DNA from: Sporomusaceae bacterium | Lineage (GTDB): Bacteria > Bacillota > Negativicutes > Sporomusales > UBA7701 | NCBI GenBank assembly: GCA_031460455.1 | Contig: JAVKTQ010000011.1 | Coordinates: forward strand, 1 to 64,000 | Direction of reading: 5' to 3' | DNA length: 64,000 bases | Part shown: piece by piece, positions 9,382 through 18,496 of the stretch | Layout of the letters: each line of letters begins with the position of its first letter | Numbering within the stretch: the stretch's first letter is position 1 | Program-made: the position numbers and the translations under genes | Notes under the pieces: model-generated | Database searches by the model: none | The model's input: the letters and a program-made list of their open reading frames with translations, nothing else | What the model was told of the DNA's origin: nothing

Positions 9382-10086
9382 TCACCAGTATCTGGCGACC
9401 AGGGCCTCGTCGGCGTTGACGCAGCGGTATTTATAGACCGGCCGGCCGATGGCGCCGTATACGGCGTCGACTTCGAGCACGCTTTGCCGGGTGAGGAAGT
9501 CGAGGTATTTGCGCATCGATACCCGCGAGATGCCGACGGTGCGGGCCATGTCTTCGGTGGAGAAGGCGGCGGCGCCGGTGGCGGCGATCTGGGTCCAGAC
9601 GCGGCGCAGGGTGTTGCGGTCGAGCCCCTTGGGGAGTTCGGTCTGGGACGGCAGGTCTTTGTGGAGGATGCGGCGGTCGAGGTCGGCCTGGCTGAGGACG
9701 GCATTTTGCCGCATGAGCCGCACCCTGTCGCGGTAGGCGGTCAGCGAGGCGTTGAGCCGCTCGAATTCGAACGGTTTGATGAGGTAGTCGACGGCGCCGT
9801 ATTGGAGGGCTTTCTGGATGCTGCCCCGGTCGGCGGCGGCGGTGACGAGGATGACGTCGACCCCGTCGCCGGCGCGGCGGATGTCGCTCAGGAGCTCAAG
9901 CCCGGTTTTACCGGGCATAAAGATGTCGAGGAGGACGAGGTCGACGTTTTCGCGGGCGAGGACGGCCAGGGCTTCGTCGCCCGAGGCGGCGACGGCGGCC
10001 AGCTCGAACCCTTCGGTCCTGGCGAGGTAGCGTTTGTTGAATTCGGCTACCATGGGGTCGTCTTCGACGATGAGGACTTTGATCAT
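9382..10086 (-). CDS. CitB/DcuR/MalR-type response regulator
   Basis: A 234-residue regulator starting MIKVLIVEDDP. The receiver domain has the phosphoacceptor Asp54 (LVLLDIFMPGKTG) and Lys near 104 (YLIKPFEFERL). The C-terminal half is the winged-helix region of the CitB family (DMARTVGISRVSMRKYLDFL). Its ATG overlaps the stop of the kinase gene by 4 bp (ATGA). With the kinase it should sense a C4-dicarboxylate or citrate outside the cell and switch on the adjacent transporter and malic enzyme genes, as MalK/MalR does in Bacillus subtilis. Confidence 0.9.
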   Translation of the reverse strand: MIKVLIVEDDPMVAEFNKRYLARTEGFELAAVAASGDEALAVLARENVDLVLLDIFMPGKTGLELLSDIRRAGDGVDVILVTAAADRGSIQKALQYGAVDYLIKPFEFERLNASLTAYRDRVRLMRQNAVLSQADLDRRILHKDLPSQTELPKGLDRNTLRRVWTQIAATGAAAFSTEDMARTVGISRVSMRKYLDFLTRQSVLEVDAVYGAIGRPVYKYRCVNADEALVARYW

Positions 10087-11693
10087 GCCGTTCCCTCCGC
10101 GTGTGTGTAGGGTATCGTTACTGTGAAGCGGGCGCCCCCGTCGTCGCCGGCGGCGAAACCGACGCGCCCGCCGAGGCGGTCGAGGCTGCATTTTACGAGG
10201 TATAGCCCCAGCCCGCGGTCGTCGGCTTTTGTGGAAAATCCTTTGGCGAAGATTGCTTCGCCGCTGGCGGGGTCGATTCCCGGACCGCTGTCGGCAACGG
10301 CGATGGTGAGCTCACCGCCGCCCACGGCGAAGTCGAGGGTTACCCGTTTGCGGGGAGCGTCGGCGACAGCGTCCAGGGCGTTGTCGATGAGGTTGCCGAC
10401 GATGGTGATGAGCTCGTGGACGGTTTCCGGGTCGGCGGGCGGGGGCAGGCTGCCTGAGGGGGCAAGGACGAGTTCGACCCCCAGTTCCCGGGCCCGGCTG
10501 AGTTTACCGAGCAGGAAGCCGGCCAGCACCGGGTCGCGGATTTGGCCGGTGACGAACCCGGCTTCGGTCTGGCGGGCCTGGGCGATGCTGTTGATGTAGG
10601 CGGCGAGCTGGTCGTAGCATTCCATTTTGACCATGCCGAGGATGACGTGGAGTTTGTTCATGAATTCGTGGGTCTGGGCGCGGAGGGCTTCGGCGTAGGT
10701 GCGAATGCCGGTGAGCTGTTCGGCGAGCAGGCGGATGTCCGTTTTGTCGCGGAAGGTGGCGAGGGCGCCGACGACTTCCCCGTCGACCCTTATGGGCATG
10801 CGGTTGGTGAGGATTTCGACGCCGTTGATGTTCTGCACCTGGTCGAGTTCGACCCGGCCGCTTTCCAGCACTTCCTGCAGCCTGGTGTTGGCGATTTTTT
10901 CGGTGACCTTTTGGCCGATGAAGTCGCCGGCGAGGCCGGCCTTGCGCAGGATACGCATCGCTTCGTCGTTGACGACGGTGATGCGGGCGTCTTTGTCGAC
11001 GGCGATGATGCCTTCGCGGACCGACTGGAGGGTGGCGTTGCGCTCCTCGACAAGGCGGGCGATGGCGAAGGGCTCAAGGCCGAACATGGTTTTTTTGATG
11101 TTGGCGGCAAGGGCGAGCGCGCCGGCTACGCCGACGAGCAGGCCGACACCGACGGCAAGGTAGATGATGGAGCGGGCGCGGGCGATTTCCCGTTCGACGT
11201 CGTGCAGGAGGATGCCAACGGCGACGGCGCCGACCTGGCGGCCGTCGGCGGCGAGGACGGGGGTGAAGGCGCGCAGCGACAGGCCGAGGGTGCCCTGGGC
11301 GACGGAGGTGTATTCGCGGCCTTCTCTGAGCACGGCGACTTCGTCGCCGCCGACAAAGTGCCGGCCGATTATCGCCGGGTTGGGGTGGGTTTTGCGGATG
11401 CCGGCCATGTCCATGACGACGATGAATTCGACGTTGGTGGCTTTGCGGATGCCGCTGGCGAACGCCTGCAGGTCGGGCGCTTCCGACCCGCCTGCGAGGC
11501 TGGCTATGACCTGGGGCGATCTGGCCATGATGCGGGCGATGTCGGCGGCGTTTTCGCCGATGCTGGTTTCGACGGTGGCGGCGATGTGGCGGGTGATAAG
11601 GGTGTTGGTGACCAGCAGCGCCAGGGCGACGACGCCGCAGACGAGGAGGGCGATCTTGGTCTGGAGATTCAGGTAGGGTTTGCCGGCGCTCAT
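10083..11693 (-). CDS. CitA/DcuS/MalK-type sensor histidine kinase
   Basis: A 536-residue membrane kinase. It has an N-terminal transmembrane helix (about 10-30), an extracytoplasmic single-Cache sensor domain (about 35-170, with FIVVMDMAGIRKTHPNP typical of dicarboxylate sensors), a second helix near 180-200, a PAS domain (about 215-310), the dimerisation segment with the phosphoacceptor His in LRAQTHEFMNKLHVILG, and a HATPase domain (VGNLIDNALDA, DSGPGIDP, GLGLYLVK). It is translationally coupled to the response regulator. The signal is inferred to be malate or a similar acid from the neighbouring genes. Confidence 0.9.
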   Translation of the reverse strand: MSAGKPYLNLQTKIALLVCGVVALALLVTNTLITRHIAATVETSIGENAADIARIMARSPQVIASLAGGSEAPDLQAFASGIRKATNVEFIVVMDMAGIRKTHPNPAIIGRHFVGGDEVAVLREGREYTSVAQGTLGLSLRAFTPVLAADGRQVGAVAVGILLHDVEREIARARSIIYLAVGVGLLVGVAGALALAANIKKTMFGLEPFAIARLVEERNATLQSVREGIIAVDKDARITVVNDEAMRILRKAGLAGDFIGQKVTEKIANTRLQEVLESGRVELDQVQNINGVEILTNRMPIRVDGEVVGALATFRDKTDIRLLAEQLTGIRTYAEALRAQTHEFMNKLHVILGMVKMECYDQLAAYINSIAQARQTEAGFVTGQIRDPVLAGFLLGKLSRARELGVELVLAPSGSLPPPADPETVHELITIVGNLIDNALDAVADAPRKRVTLDFAVGGGELTIAVADSGPGIDPASGEAIFAKGFSTKADDRGLGLYLVKCSLDRLGGRVGFAAGDDGGARFTVTIPYTHAEGTA

Positions 11694-11782
11694 GGCGTGT
11701 CTCCTTCGGTCGGTTTACCACTTCTTTCGCCCCTGGAATGGATAATCCTCCTCCCCCCTCTCCCACCCAATTTATAGAAGAT

Positions 11783-11807
11783 AAAAAAGGCGACTTACGT
11801 CGCCTTT
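11783..11807 (-). terminator. terminator of the HD-GYP transcript
   Basis: Stem AAAGGCGAC / GTCGCCTTT with a 4-nt loop, followed on the minus strand by a T-run (TTTTTTAT). It lies downstream of the HD-GYP gene and of hairpin repeat copy A. Confidence 0.8.
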
Positions 11808-11829
11808 AGTTCTTTTGTATAAAGTCAGA

Positions 11830-11949
11830 GGCCGCTCAGAATGCTCCGGATGCAAGGCGCACCGGAGGATGACACCGGAAGCGTACATGTACGTACGCTG
11901 AGGATGGCAGCCGAGGAGCAACGCCGCAGACGGGGCATTATCAGCGGCC
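11830..11949 (-). repeat. long hairpin repeat family, copy A
   Basis: About 120 nt. Outer arms GGCCGCT...AATGC and GCATT...AGCGGCC pair with each other. The shared core reads GGATGCAAGGCG on the left and CGCCGCAGACGG on the right, with a tip hairpin GCGTACATGTACGTACGC. It starts 7 nt after the HD-GYP stop codon and is followed by a terminator, so it lies in that gene's 3' untranslated region. Other copies are at 27294, 34225, 37496 and 46960. Confidence 0.85.
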
Positions 11950-11956
11950 GAGTATT

Positions 11957-13024
11957 CTAGCTGGCGATGACTTCGATGATGGTAAGATCCTTCCTTTTCT
12001 CCAAATCGACATAGTCGCCGCCGGCGAGCTTTACGACCGGCTGGGCGGGCCGTTCTTTGTCGAGGTATACGACTCTGGCTTCCGTGCCGTCGGAGAGGCG
12101 GACAAGGAAGCCGATTAGGGATTCGCGCACATGGCTGACGAAGGGCAGGGCAACGGCCGGGTCGAGCCTGGCGAACATTTCGCCGAAGACTTCGGCGACG
12201 ACGCTGAACGGGGTGAGGGCGCCGCGGTAGACGCGCTGGGAGGTCATGGCGTCGTACATGTCGGCGACGGCGATTATCCGCGCGTAGTCGGCGATGTCTC
12301 TGTCTTTGAGGGCGGCCGGGTAGCCGCTGCCGTCGAGGCGCTCGTGGTGCTGGAGGACGCAGAGCTTGACCGACTGGGGGATGCGGTCGGTGTCTTCGAT
12401 GAGTTTGTAGCCGCGGGTCGGGTGTTCTTTGATGACGGCCATTTCTTCGGCAGACAGCTGGCCGGGCTTGTTGAGTATCTGCAGGGGTATCTGCGTTTTG
12501 CCGATGTCGTGAAGCAGCCCGGCGAGGACGATTTCGCGCAGGACTTTGCCCCTGACTTTGAGCCATTTGCCTAAAAGCCCGGCGATGACGCCGACGTTGA
12601 GGGAGTGGCGGAAGGTGTAGTCGTCTGTGGACCGGACGCTGGCAAGGTGACTGATGACGCCGGAGGCGTCGACGAGCGATTCGATGGTCTGGTCGGCGAG
12701 TTCCTGGATCTGCCCCAGGGGCACTTCTTTGAAGTAGCGGGTTTTTTCGAAGGCGTCCTTGAGGGTGCGGATGATGTCGGTGTATTTTTTTGCGAAGGCT
12801 TCCCGTTCGGAGACGAAGCCATAGACGTTATTGCCGCCTTCGCGGATGATTTCCTTGATGTACAGGGACTGGATGTGCCAGGTTTTGAGCAGGACGAGCA
12901 TGGATTCGGTCAGGACGGTGTTTTCGTTGAGCAGGATGCTCATGTCGTCCGACACGACCGGCCTCGCTAGGATCATTCCCGGCTGAACTTCCGAGAGCAG
13001 ATGGTGTTTGGTAAGCCACAGCAT
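11957..13024 (-). CDS. HD-GYP domain protein, putative cyclic-di-GMP phosphodiesterase
   Basis: A 355-residue soluble protein. Residues 1-110 are an N-terminal region often found before HD-GYP domains. The HD-GYP domain spans about 120-290 with GLLHDIGKTQIP (HD), a later HH pair in VLQHHERLDGSGYP, which includes the GYP variant motif, and ADMYDAMTS. Such enzymes hydrolyse cyclic-di-GMP or related dinucleotides at a metal centre. The ATG at 13024 has a GGGGAGG site 8 nt upstream; an in-frame GTG 9 nt earlier overlaps that site and is unlikely. The gene appears monocistronic, with hairpin repeat copy A and a terminator downstream. Confidence 0.9.
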   Translation of the reverse strand: MLWLTKHHLLSEVQPGMILARPVVSDDMSILLNENTVLTESMLVLLKTWHIQSLYIKEIIREGGNNVYGFVSEREAFAKKYTDIIRTLKDAFEKTRYFKEVPLGQIQELADQTIESLVDASGVISHLASVRSTDDYTFRHSLNVGVIAGLLGKWLKVRGKVLREIVLAGLLHDIGKTQIPLQILNKPGQLSAEEMAVIKEHPTRGYKLIEDTDRIPQSVKLCVLQHHERLDGSGYPAALKDRDIADYARIIAVADMYDAMTSQRVYRGALTPFSVVAEVFGEMFARLDPAVALPFVSHVRESLIGFLVRLSDGTEARVVYLDKERPAQPVVKLAGGDYVDLEKRKDLTIIEVIAS

Positions 13025-13145
13025 GAAGGACACCTCCCCTTATTTTAAGGGTACCATACCGCGAAGGCTAGGACAACGGGACTAAAGTACCTTTATTACA
13101 TAATATCGTAGGTCCGCAGGCGGATGTTAATGGGACAGGTAATAT

Positions 13146-13171
13146 AAAAGGCACCCTTTTCAGGGTGCCTT
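13146..13171 (-). terminator. terminator of the uronate operon
   Basis: Stem AAGGCACCCT / AGGGTGCCTT with a short loop and a T-rich tail (TTTTATATTACC) on the minus strand, 21 bp after the kdgK stop. Confidence 0.85.
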
Positions 13172-13191
13172 CAGGCTGACCTGGCTTACAC

Positions 13192-14211
13192 TTAGCGCTG
13201 GACGCGGCCGGAGGCGTCGCCGCCGGCGAGGGTTTTGACTTCGGCGACGGTGACGTGGTTATGGTCGCCTTCGATGGAGTGTTTGAGGCAGGAGGCGGCG
13301 ACGGCGAATTCGAGGGCGTCTTTGTTGGCGAAGCCGCTCATCATGGCGTAGATGAGGCCGCCGGCGAAGGAGTCGCCGCCGCCGACGCGGTCGACGATGT
13401 GGATGGGGTAGGTGCGGGAGAAGTGGTATTCGCCGTCTTTGTGGAGCATGGCCGCCCAGTTGTTGTCGGAGGCGGAGATGCTGCCCCGGAGGGTGATGGC
13501 GACGGCTTTGAAGCCGAAGCGTTTTTTGAGTTCTTCGGCGACCGCTTTGTAGCCGTCGTGGCTGAGGCTGCCGCCGACGATGTCGGTGTCGGGGGCTTTG
13601 ATGCCGAAGACTTTTTCGGCGTCTTCTTCGTTGGCGATGCAGACGTCGACATAGGGCATGAATTGGGCCATGACTTTGCCGGCTTTTTCGCTCGTCCAGA
13701 GGTTTTTGCGGAAGTTGAGGTCGCAGCTGACGGTGAGCCCGGCGGCTTTGGCGGCCTGGCAGGCGGCGAGGACGGCGTCGGCGACGCTGTCGCCGAGGGC
13801 GGGGGTGATGCCGGTGAAGTGGAACCAGTCGGCGCCTTTGAAGATGGCCGGCCAGTCGAAGTCTTCTTTTTTGGCCTGGGAGATGGCGGAGAGTTTGCGG
13901 TCGTAGACGACTTTGGAGGGCCGCTGTGAGGCGCCTTTCTCAAGGAAGTAGATGCCGAGGCGCTCGCCGCCCTTGAGCATGTAGGCGGTGTCGACGCCGT
14001 AGCGGCGCATTTCGTTGACAGCCGCCTGGCCGATGGGGTTGTCGGGCACTTTGGTGACAAAGCTGGCGGGGATGCCGAAGTTGGCCAGGGATACGGCTAC
14101 GTTGGCTTCGCCGCCGCCGTAGACGACTTCGAAGGCGTTGGCCTGTTCGAAGCGCAGGTAGCCGGGGGGGGCGAGCCGTAGCATGATTTCTCCGAAGGTT
14201 ACTGCTTTCAT
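13192..14211 (-). CDS. kdgK: 2-keto-3-deoxygluconate kinase (PfkB family)
   Basis: A 339-residue sugar kinase that phosphorylates 2-keto-3-deoxygluconate (KDG) to KDPG with ATP. It shows the N-terminal PfkB signature (VVYGGGEANVAVSLANFG) and the catalytic motif DRVGGGDSFAGGLIYAM near residue 285, where the Asp is the base. Start ATG with a GGAAGGAG site. It is the last gene of the uronate operon, 17 bp after the KDPG aldolase gene, and is followed by a terminator. Fructokinase activity is an alternative for the family, but the neighbours make KDG the likely substrate. Confidence 0.93.
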   Translation of the reverse strand: MKAVTFGEIMLRLAPPGYLRFEQANAFEVVYGGGEANVAVSLANFGIPASFVTKVPDNPIGQAAVNEMRRYGVDTAYMLKGGERLGIYFLEKGASQRPSKVVYDRKLSAISQAKKEDFDWPAIFKGADWFHFTGITPALGDSVADAVLAACQAAKAAGLTVSCDLNFRKNLWTSEKAGKVMAQFMPYVDVCIANEEDAEKVFGIKAPDTDIVGGSLSHDGYKAVAEELKKRFGFKAVAITLRGSISASDNNWAAMLHKDGEYHFSRTYPIHIVDRVGGGDSFAGGLIYAMMSGFANKDALEFAVAASCLKHSIEGDHNHVTVAEVKTLAGGDASGRVQR

Positions 14212-14228
14212 TGTTTGTGCTCTCCTTC

Positions 14229-14876
14229 CTATTGGCCGCGGGCGGCGCGGATTTTGGCGACAAATTCTTGGGCGATGGCGGTGATGGATTGCCAGTCGCC
14301 TTTCTTGGCGCCGGCGGTGAGGTTGCCGCCGACTCCTACTGCTACGCAGCCGGCTTTGATCCATTCGGCGACGTTGTCGAGGCTGACGCCGCCGGTGGGC
14401 ATGAGGGGCGCCTGGGGCAGCGGGCCTTTGACGGCTTTGACGAAGGTGGGGCCGAGGGTTTCGCCGGGGAATACTTTGATGACGTCGGCGCCGGCTTCCA
14501 TGGCTTCGACGATTTCCTTGATGGTGCCGCAGCCGGGCATGATGGGTATCTGGTAACGGTTGCAGAGTTTGATGGTGTCGAAGTTGATGCTGGGGGCGAC
14601 GACGTACTGGGCACCGGCGAGGATGGCGATGCGGGCGGTTTCGGGGTCGAGGACGGTGCCGGCGCCGATGATGATTTCGCCGGATTTGTAGGTGCGGCAA
14701 AGGTCTTTGATTGTGTCGGCGGCGCCGGGAACGGTGAAGGTGATTTCGATGGCCGCTACGCCGCCCTGGATGCAGGCGTCGGCAATTTTGGCGGCCTGCT
14801 CGGAGCTTTCGGCCCGGACGACGGCGACGAGGCCTGCGGCGGCGATTTTCTGCACTACTGCTTGTCTTGAAAGCAT
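14229..14876 (-). CDS. eda: KDPG/KHG aldolase
   Basis: A 215-residue class I aldolase that splits 2-keto-3-deoxy-6-phosphogluconate to pyruvate and glyceraldehyde-3-phosphate. Visible motifs are the catalytic Glu region (GLVAVVRAESSEQA), GAGTVLDPETA, and the Schiff-base Lys region DVIKVFPGETLGP near residue 130, plus the phosphate-binding MPTGGVSLDN. The start has AAGGAGGAA upstream. It is followed directly by kdgK. Confidence 0.95.
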   Translation of the reverse strand: MLSRQAVVQKIAAAGLVAVVRAESSEQAAKIADACIQGGVAAIEITFTVPGAADTIKDLCRTYKSGEIIIGAGTVLDPETARIAILAGAQYVVAPSINFDTIKLCNRYQIPIMPGCGTIKEIVEAMEAGADVIKVFPGETLGPTFVKAVKGPLPQAPLMPTGGVSLDNVAEWIKAGCVAVGVGGNLTAGAKKGDWQSITAIAQEFVAKIRAARGQ

Positions 14877-14944
14877 TGTCGTTCCTCCTTAGCGGTGGTG
14901 TCGGGGCAAGGCTCAAGCCGGCGGGTAATCCGCCGGCCCTCACC

Positions 14945-15958
14945 TCAGAAGGTGATGATTATTTTGCAGGTTTTGTCGGGTTCGTCTTCGAGGGTTTTGA
15001 AGGCGTCGTTGATGTTGGCGAACGGGAAGCGGTGGGAAATGAGGGGCGTGGTTTTGACTTCCTTGTTGGCGAACCAGCCGATTACTTCGGGGAATTTACC
15101 GGCGTGCATGCGGGAGCCGCGGATGTCGAGCTCTTTGCGGGTGATCGGCAGCTCCGGCACCTGGGAAGGCGACGGGTTGAAGCCGAGGATGACTACGCGG
15201 CCGGTCGGCGCGGTGTGTTCGACCGCCTGGGCGAAAAGCTCGGGCAGGCCGACGGCGTCGACGGCGACGTTGACGCCGTAGCCGTCGGTGAATTGGCTGA
15301 CGGCGACGGCGAGGTCCTGTTTCTGCGGGTTGACGGTTACGTCGGCGTCGAGCCGGCGAGCGAGCTCAAGCCGCCCTTCGGATACGTCGGTGATGATGAC
15401 TTTGGCGCGGCGGCGCTTGGCTGCCTGGAGGGCGACGAGGCCGATGGGGCCGGCGCCCATGATGAGGACGGTGTCGCCGGCGGCCACTTCGCCGCGGCTG
15501 GTTACCTGGGCGCCGATGGTGTAGGGCTCGATGAGCGCCGCCTCGTCCCAGGGGATATCGGCGGGAATCTTTTGGACGTTGCCTTCGGGCAGGACGATGT
15601 ATTCGGCGCAACCGCCTTCGGCGGCGACACCCATGCATTTTACGTCCCGGCAGACGTTGCCCCGTCCCGAACGGCAGGCCGGGCAGCGGCCGCAACTGAC
15701 GACCGGGTCCATGACGACGTGGTCGCCGGCTTTGACTTTGCTGACGGCGCTGCCGGTTTCGACGACTTCGCCGACGACTTCGTGGCCGATGACGCGCGGA
15801 TAGACGACGGTGGCGAGTTTGCCGTGGTAGGCGTGGAGGTCGGAGCCGCAGATGCCCATCGCCTTTACGCGGATGAGGACGCCGTCGGCGGTGACGGCTG
15901 GCATGGATGTCTCGACTAGTTTAAGGTCATGGGGTCCGTAAAGGATTGCTGCTTTCAC
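14945..15958 (-). CDS. zinc-dependent medium-chain alcohol (polyol) dehydrogenase
   Basis: A 337-residue MDR family enzyme. The catalytic zinc ligands are in GICGSDLHAYHG and GHEVVGEVVE; the structural zinc site is CGRCPACRSGRGNVC near residues 89-103; the NAD-binding motif is MGAGPIGLVALQ near 167. It resembles L-iditol/threonine-type and sugar-acid 5-dehydrogenases. Start GTG with GGGAGG upstream. It lies between kduD and eda, so it probably oxidises or reduces a hexonate entering the KDG route; the exact substrate is not evident. Confidence 0.88.
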   Translation of the reverse strand: MKAAILYGPHDLKLVETSMPAVTADGVLIRVKAMGICGSDLHAYHGKLATVVYPRVIGHEVVGEVVETGSAVSKVKAGDHVVMDPVVSCGRCPACRSGRGNVCRDVKCMGVAAEGGCAEYIVLPEGNVQKIPADIPWDEAALIEPYTIGAQVTSRGEVAAGDTVLIMGAGPIGLVALQAAKRRRAKVIITDVSEGRLELARRLDADVTVNPQKQDLAVAVSQFTDGYGVNVAVDAVGLPELFAQAVEHTAPTGRVVILGFNPSPSQVPELPITRKELDIRGSRMHAGKFPEVIGWFANKEVKTTPLISHRFPFANINDAFKTLEDEPDKTCKIIITF

Positions 15959-16030
15959 TGAATTGCCTCCCTGTTCCCGGTCCGTCTTAGCGGGGGCGGG
16001 AACGCGACTTTTTTTCCGCGGACTTTGGTA

Positions 16031-16792
16031 TTAGCGGCCCATCCAGCCGCCGTCGACGACCAGGATATGGCCCTGGAGGTAGTCGGATGCGGCGGAGGAG
16101 AGGTAGACGGCGGCGCCTTTCATGTCGTCGGGCGTTCCCCAGCGGCCCTGCGGGATGCGGGCGAGGATGGCGGGCGCACGCTCGGCGTTCTTTTGGAGGG
16201 CTTCGGTCATTTCGGTGGCCATGTAGCCGGGGGCGATGGCGTTGACGTTGATGCCGTGGGCGGCCCATTCGTTGGCGAGCGCCTTGGTCATGCCGGCGAC
16301 GCCCGATTTGCTGGCGGTGTAGGAGGGGACGATGATGCCGCCCTGGAAGGACAGCAGGGAGGCGATGTTGACGATTTTTCCCTTGCCCTGTTTCATCATT
16401 TCCTTGGCCGCCGCCTGGCACATGAAGAACATTGTTTTGAGGTTGACGTTCATGACGTCGTCCCAGTCTTTTTCGGAGAATTCGATGGCCGGGGCGCGGC
16501 GAATGATGCCGGCGCAGTTGATGAGGATGTCGATTTTGCCGAAGTTTTTGAGGGCCGCGTCGATGACGGCGGGGACGGTTTTGACGTCGGTGAGGTCGGT
16601 CTGGACGGCTACGCATTTGCGGCCGAGGGCCGTGATTTTGGCCGCGGTTTCGTGGATGCGGGCGCTGCTGGCGACGACGACGAGGTCGGCGCCGGCTTCC
16701 GCGAGCCCTATGGCCATTCCGGCGCCGAGGCCGCGGCTGGCTCCGGTTACGATGGCTACCTTGCCGGCAAGGGAGAATTGTTCGAGAATCAT
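16031..16792 (-). CDS. kduD: 2-deoxy-D-gluconate 3-dehydrogenase (short-chain dehydrogenase)
   Basis: A 253-residue SDR enzyme. The NAD-binding motif is TGASRGLGAGMA at 16-27, the NAG-equivalent is NCAGI near 89, and the catalytic Ser-Tyr-Lys set is in ASLLSFQGG and YTASKSG near 157. KduD interconverts 2,5-diketo-3-deoxygluconate (DKII) and KDG with NAD(H). Assignment to KduD rather than another SDR rests on the full-length match of the N-terminus (FSLAGKVAIVTGASRG) and on kduI, kdgK and eda in the same cluster. Start ATG with GGAGG. Confidence 0.88.
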   Translation of the reverse strand: MILEQFSLAGKVAIVTGASRGLGAGMAIGLAEAGADLVVVASSARIHETAAKITALGRKCVAVQTDLTDVKTVPAVIDAALKNFGKIDILINCAGIIRRAPAIEFSEKDWDDVMNVNLKTMFFMCQAAAKEMMKQGKGKIVNIASLLSFQGGIIVPSYTASKSGVAGMTKALANEWAAHGINVNAIAPGYMATEMTEALQKNAERAPAILARIPQGRWGTPDDMKGAAVYLSSAASDYLQGHILVVDGGWMGR

Positions 16793-16823
16793 TTGATCGC
16801 CTCCATTAGTATTGCGTTTTTTG

Positions 16824-17966
16824 TTATTGAATGCTCCGGCCTTCGTAGATGGAGCGTAGAATAACCTGCATGTCTTCCGCCGATACGGGTACGGGGTTTA
16901 CTTTGGTCGAGCCTTTGAGTGAGTTTTCGACGAGGAGGGCAAAGTCGGCGGCAAAGTCGGCTTCGCTGATGCCCAGGGCTTTGAAGGACGCGGGGATGCC
17001 GAGCCGGGCGTTTAGTTCGCGGATGGCGGCGACGAAGTCGTCGCGGTCGATCCGCTTGGCGAGGCGGGCGAGTTTTTCGCGCACTTGGGCGTCGCGGGTG
17101 TTGAACTCGAGGACATAGGGAAGGGCGACGGCGATGACGAGGCCGTGGCCGAGGTCGTATTTGCCGCCGAAGGCGTGGGCGATGCCGTGGTCGAGGCCGG
17201 TGCCGACGTTGGCGAAGGCGCAGCCGGCCAGGCATTGGTAGTTGTGGACTTTTTCGCGGGCGACGTGGTCGCCGGCGGTGACGCTGGCGGGGAGGTGGCG
17301 GAAGAGGCCTTCGATCGCGCCGGCGGCCATGGCTTCGGTGAAGTCGTCGAGGTTGGGGTTTGTGTAGCATTCGACGGCGTGGGCCATGGCGTCCATGCCG
17401 GTTTCGGCGGCAACGCTTTTCGGCATCGACAGGGTCATGTCGACGTCGAGGATGGCGTAGTCGGGCACGAAGGCCGGCGATTTACCGCCGACTTTGAGGT
17501 CTTCGCCGCGGTAGGTGAGGACGGCGAAGCAGGTTACTTCGCTGGCTGTCCCCGAGGTGCCGGGGATGGCGATGAGCCTGATTTTTTCCCGTTTCTGGGG
17601 GATGGCCTGCCGGAAGGCGGCAGCGACGTCGAGGCCGGGGTGTTCGTAGAAGACGCTCATGACTTTGCAGGCGTCGATGGCCGAGCCGCCGCCGAGGCCG
17701 ATGACGGTGTCGGGGGCAAATTCCCGCATGCGGGCGATGCCTTCGACGACGGTTTCGACGGGCGGGTTTTTGGGCACGCCGCTATAGACGAGCGTCTGGC
17801 AGCCTTTGGCCGCCAGCAGGCCCTGGATTTTGGCGAGCATGCCGTTTTTGACCACGGAATTGCCGCCGGTCACGATGAAAGCCCGCCCGATGGGCAGGTC
17901 TTTCAGGCATTCGACTGCGCCGCGGCCGGTGACGATGGCCTGGCCGTGGAATCTTAGTTCTTTCAT
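16824..17966 (-). CDS. iron-containing alcohol dehydrogenase
   Basis: A 380-residue group III (Fe-ADH) dehydrogenase. The NAD-binding GGGSAIDACK lies near residue 90, and the metal-binding region holds His residues in GMDAMAHAVECY (about 185-196) and GLDHGIAHAFG (about 258-268). Family members reduce or oxidise short alcohols, aldehydes or lactaldehyde. It is in the uronate cluster between the TRAP transporter and kduD, but its role there is unclear; it could remove an aldehyde by-product or act on a hexonate. Confidence 0.88.
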   Translation of the reverse strand: MKELRFHGQAIVTGRGAVECLKDLPIGRAFIVTGGNSVVKNGMLAKIQGLLAAKGCQTLVYSGVPKNPPVETVVEGIARMREFAPDTVIGLGGGSAIDACKVMSVFYEHPGLDVAAAFRQAIPQKREKIRLIAIPGTSGTASEVTCFAVLTYRGEDLKVGGKSPAFVPDYAILDVDMTLSMPKSVAAETGMDAMAHAVECYTNPNLDDFTEAMAAGAIEGLFRHLPASVTAGDHVAREKVHNYQCLAGCAFANVGTGLDHGIAHAFGGKYDLGHGLVIAVALPYVLEFNTRDAQVREKLARLAKRIDRDDFVAAIRELNARLGIPASFKALGISEADFAADFALLVENSLKGSTKVNPVPVSAEDMQVILRSIYEGRSIQ

Positions 17967-17995
17967 TTTACATCACCCCTGACGTTTTGCTGATG

Positions 17996-18490
17996 CTATT
18001 GCGTTTTCTGCGCAAGGCGGCAGCCGCTCTGGACGATGTTGCGGATGCTGTAGATTATCATGAGCGCCCCGGAGAACGGCATGCTGGCGTAGAGCAGTTT
18101 TTTCGGCATGTTGATGATCGGCGTCCAGTCTTCGGCCCTCATGGTGAGGTTGAGGGAGTAGTAGGTGAAGGCGGCAATGAAGGAGATGCTGATGAGGTTG
18201 ATGATGATGTCGAGCAGTTGGCCGGCGAGTTTGCCTTTGAGGTAGTCGGGCAGGAAGGCGACGACGAAGTGCTCGTTTTCCCGCCAGAGGGCGGCGGCGC
18301 CGAGGAAGACGAACCAGGCGATGAGCATTTCGATGACTTCGTCGAACCAGCCGAAGGAGGTGATGGGTACGAAGCGGATAAAGACGTTGGCGACGAGGAG
18401 GAGGAAGATGGCGCCGAGCATGGCTACGCTGCCCCAGCGCAGGATATAGCCGAACACTTTATCAATATTTTTCAACGCTTCCACTGTCAT
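17996..18490 (-). CDS. TRAP transporter small permease (DctQ)
   Basis: A membrane protein of about 164 residues with four hydrophobic segments and the DctQ-type features FGWFDEVIEMLIAWFVFLGAA. It forms the small membrane subunit of a tripartite ATP-independent periplasmic transporter. The ribosome binding site AGGAGGGG overlaps the dctM stop and sits only 2 nt from the ATG, so translation may really start at the GTG two codons later (18484). Gene order is dctP-dctM-dctQ, whereas dctP-dctQ-dctM is usual. Confidence 0.9.
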   Translation of the reverse strand: MTVEALKNIDKVFGYILRWGSVAMLGAIFLLLVANVFIRFVPITSFGWFDEVIEMLIAWFVFLGAAALWRENEHFVVAFLPDYLKGKLAGQLLDIIINLISISFIAAFTYYSLNLTMRAEDWTPIINMPKKLLYASMPFSGALMIIYSIRNIVQSGCRLAQKTQ

Positions 18491-18496
18491 CCCCTC

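Noticed and set aside
13192-14943. one long frame covering kdgK plus an Arg/Pro-rich upstream extension
   Set aside because: The upstream part is the eda gene read out of frame. kdgK starts at 14211 with its own ribosome binding site.
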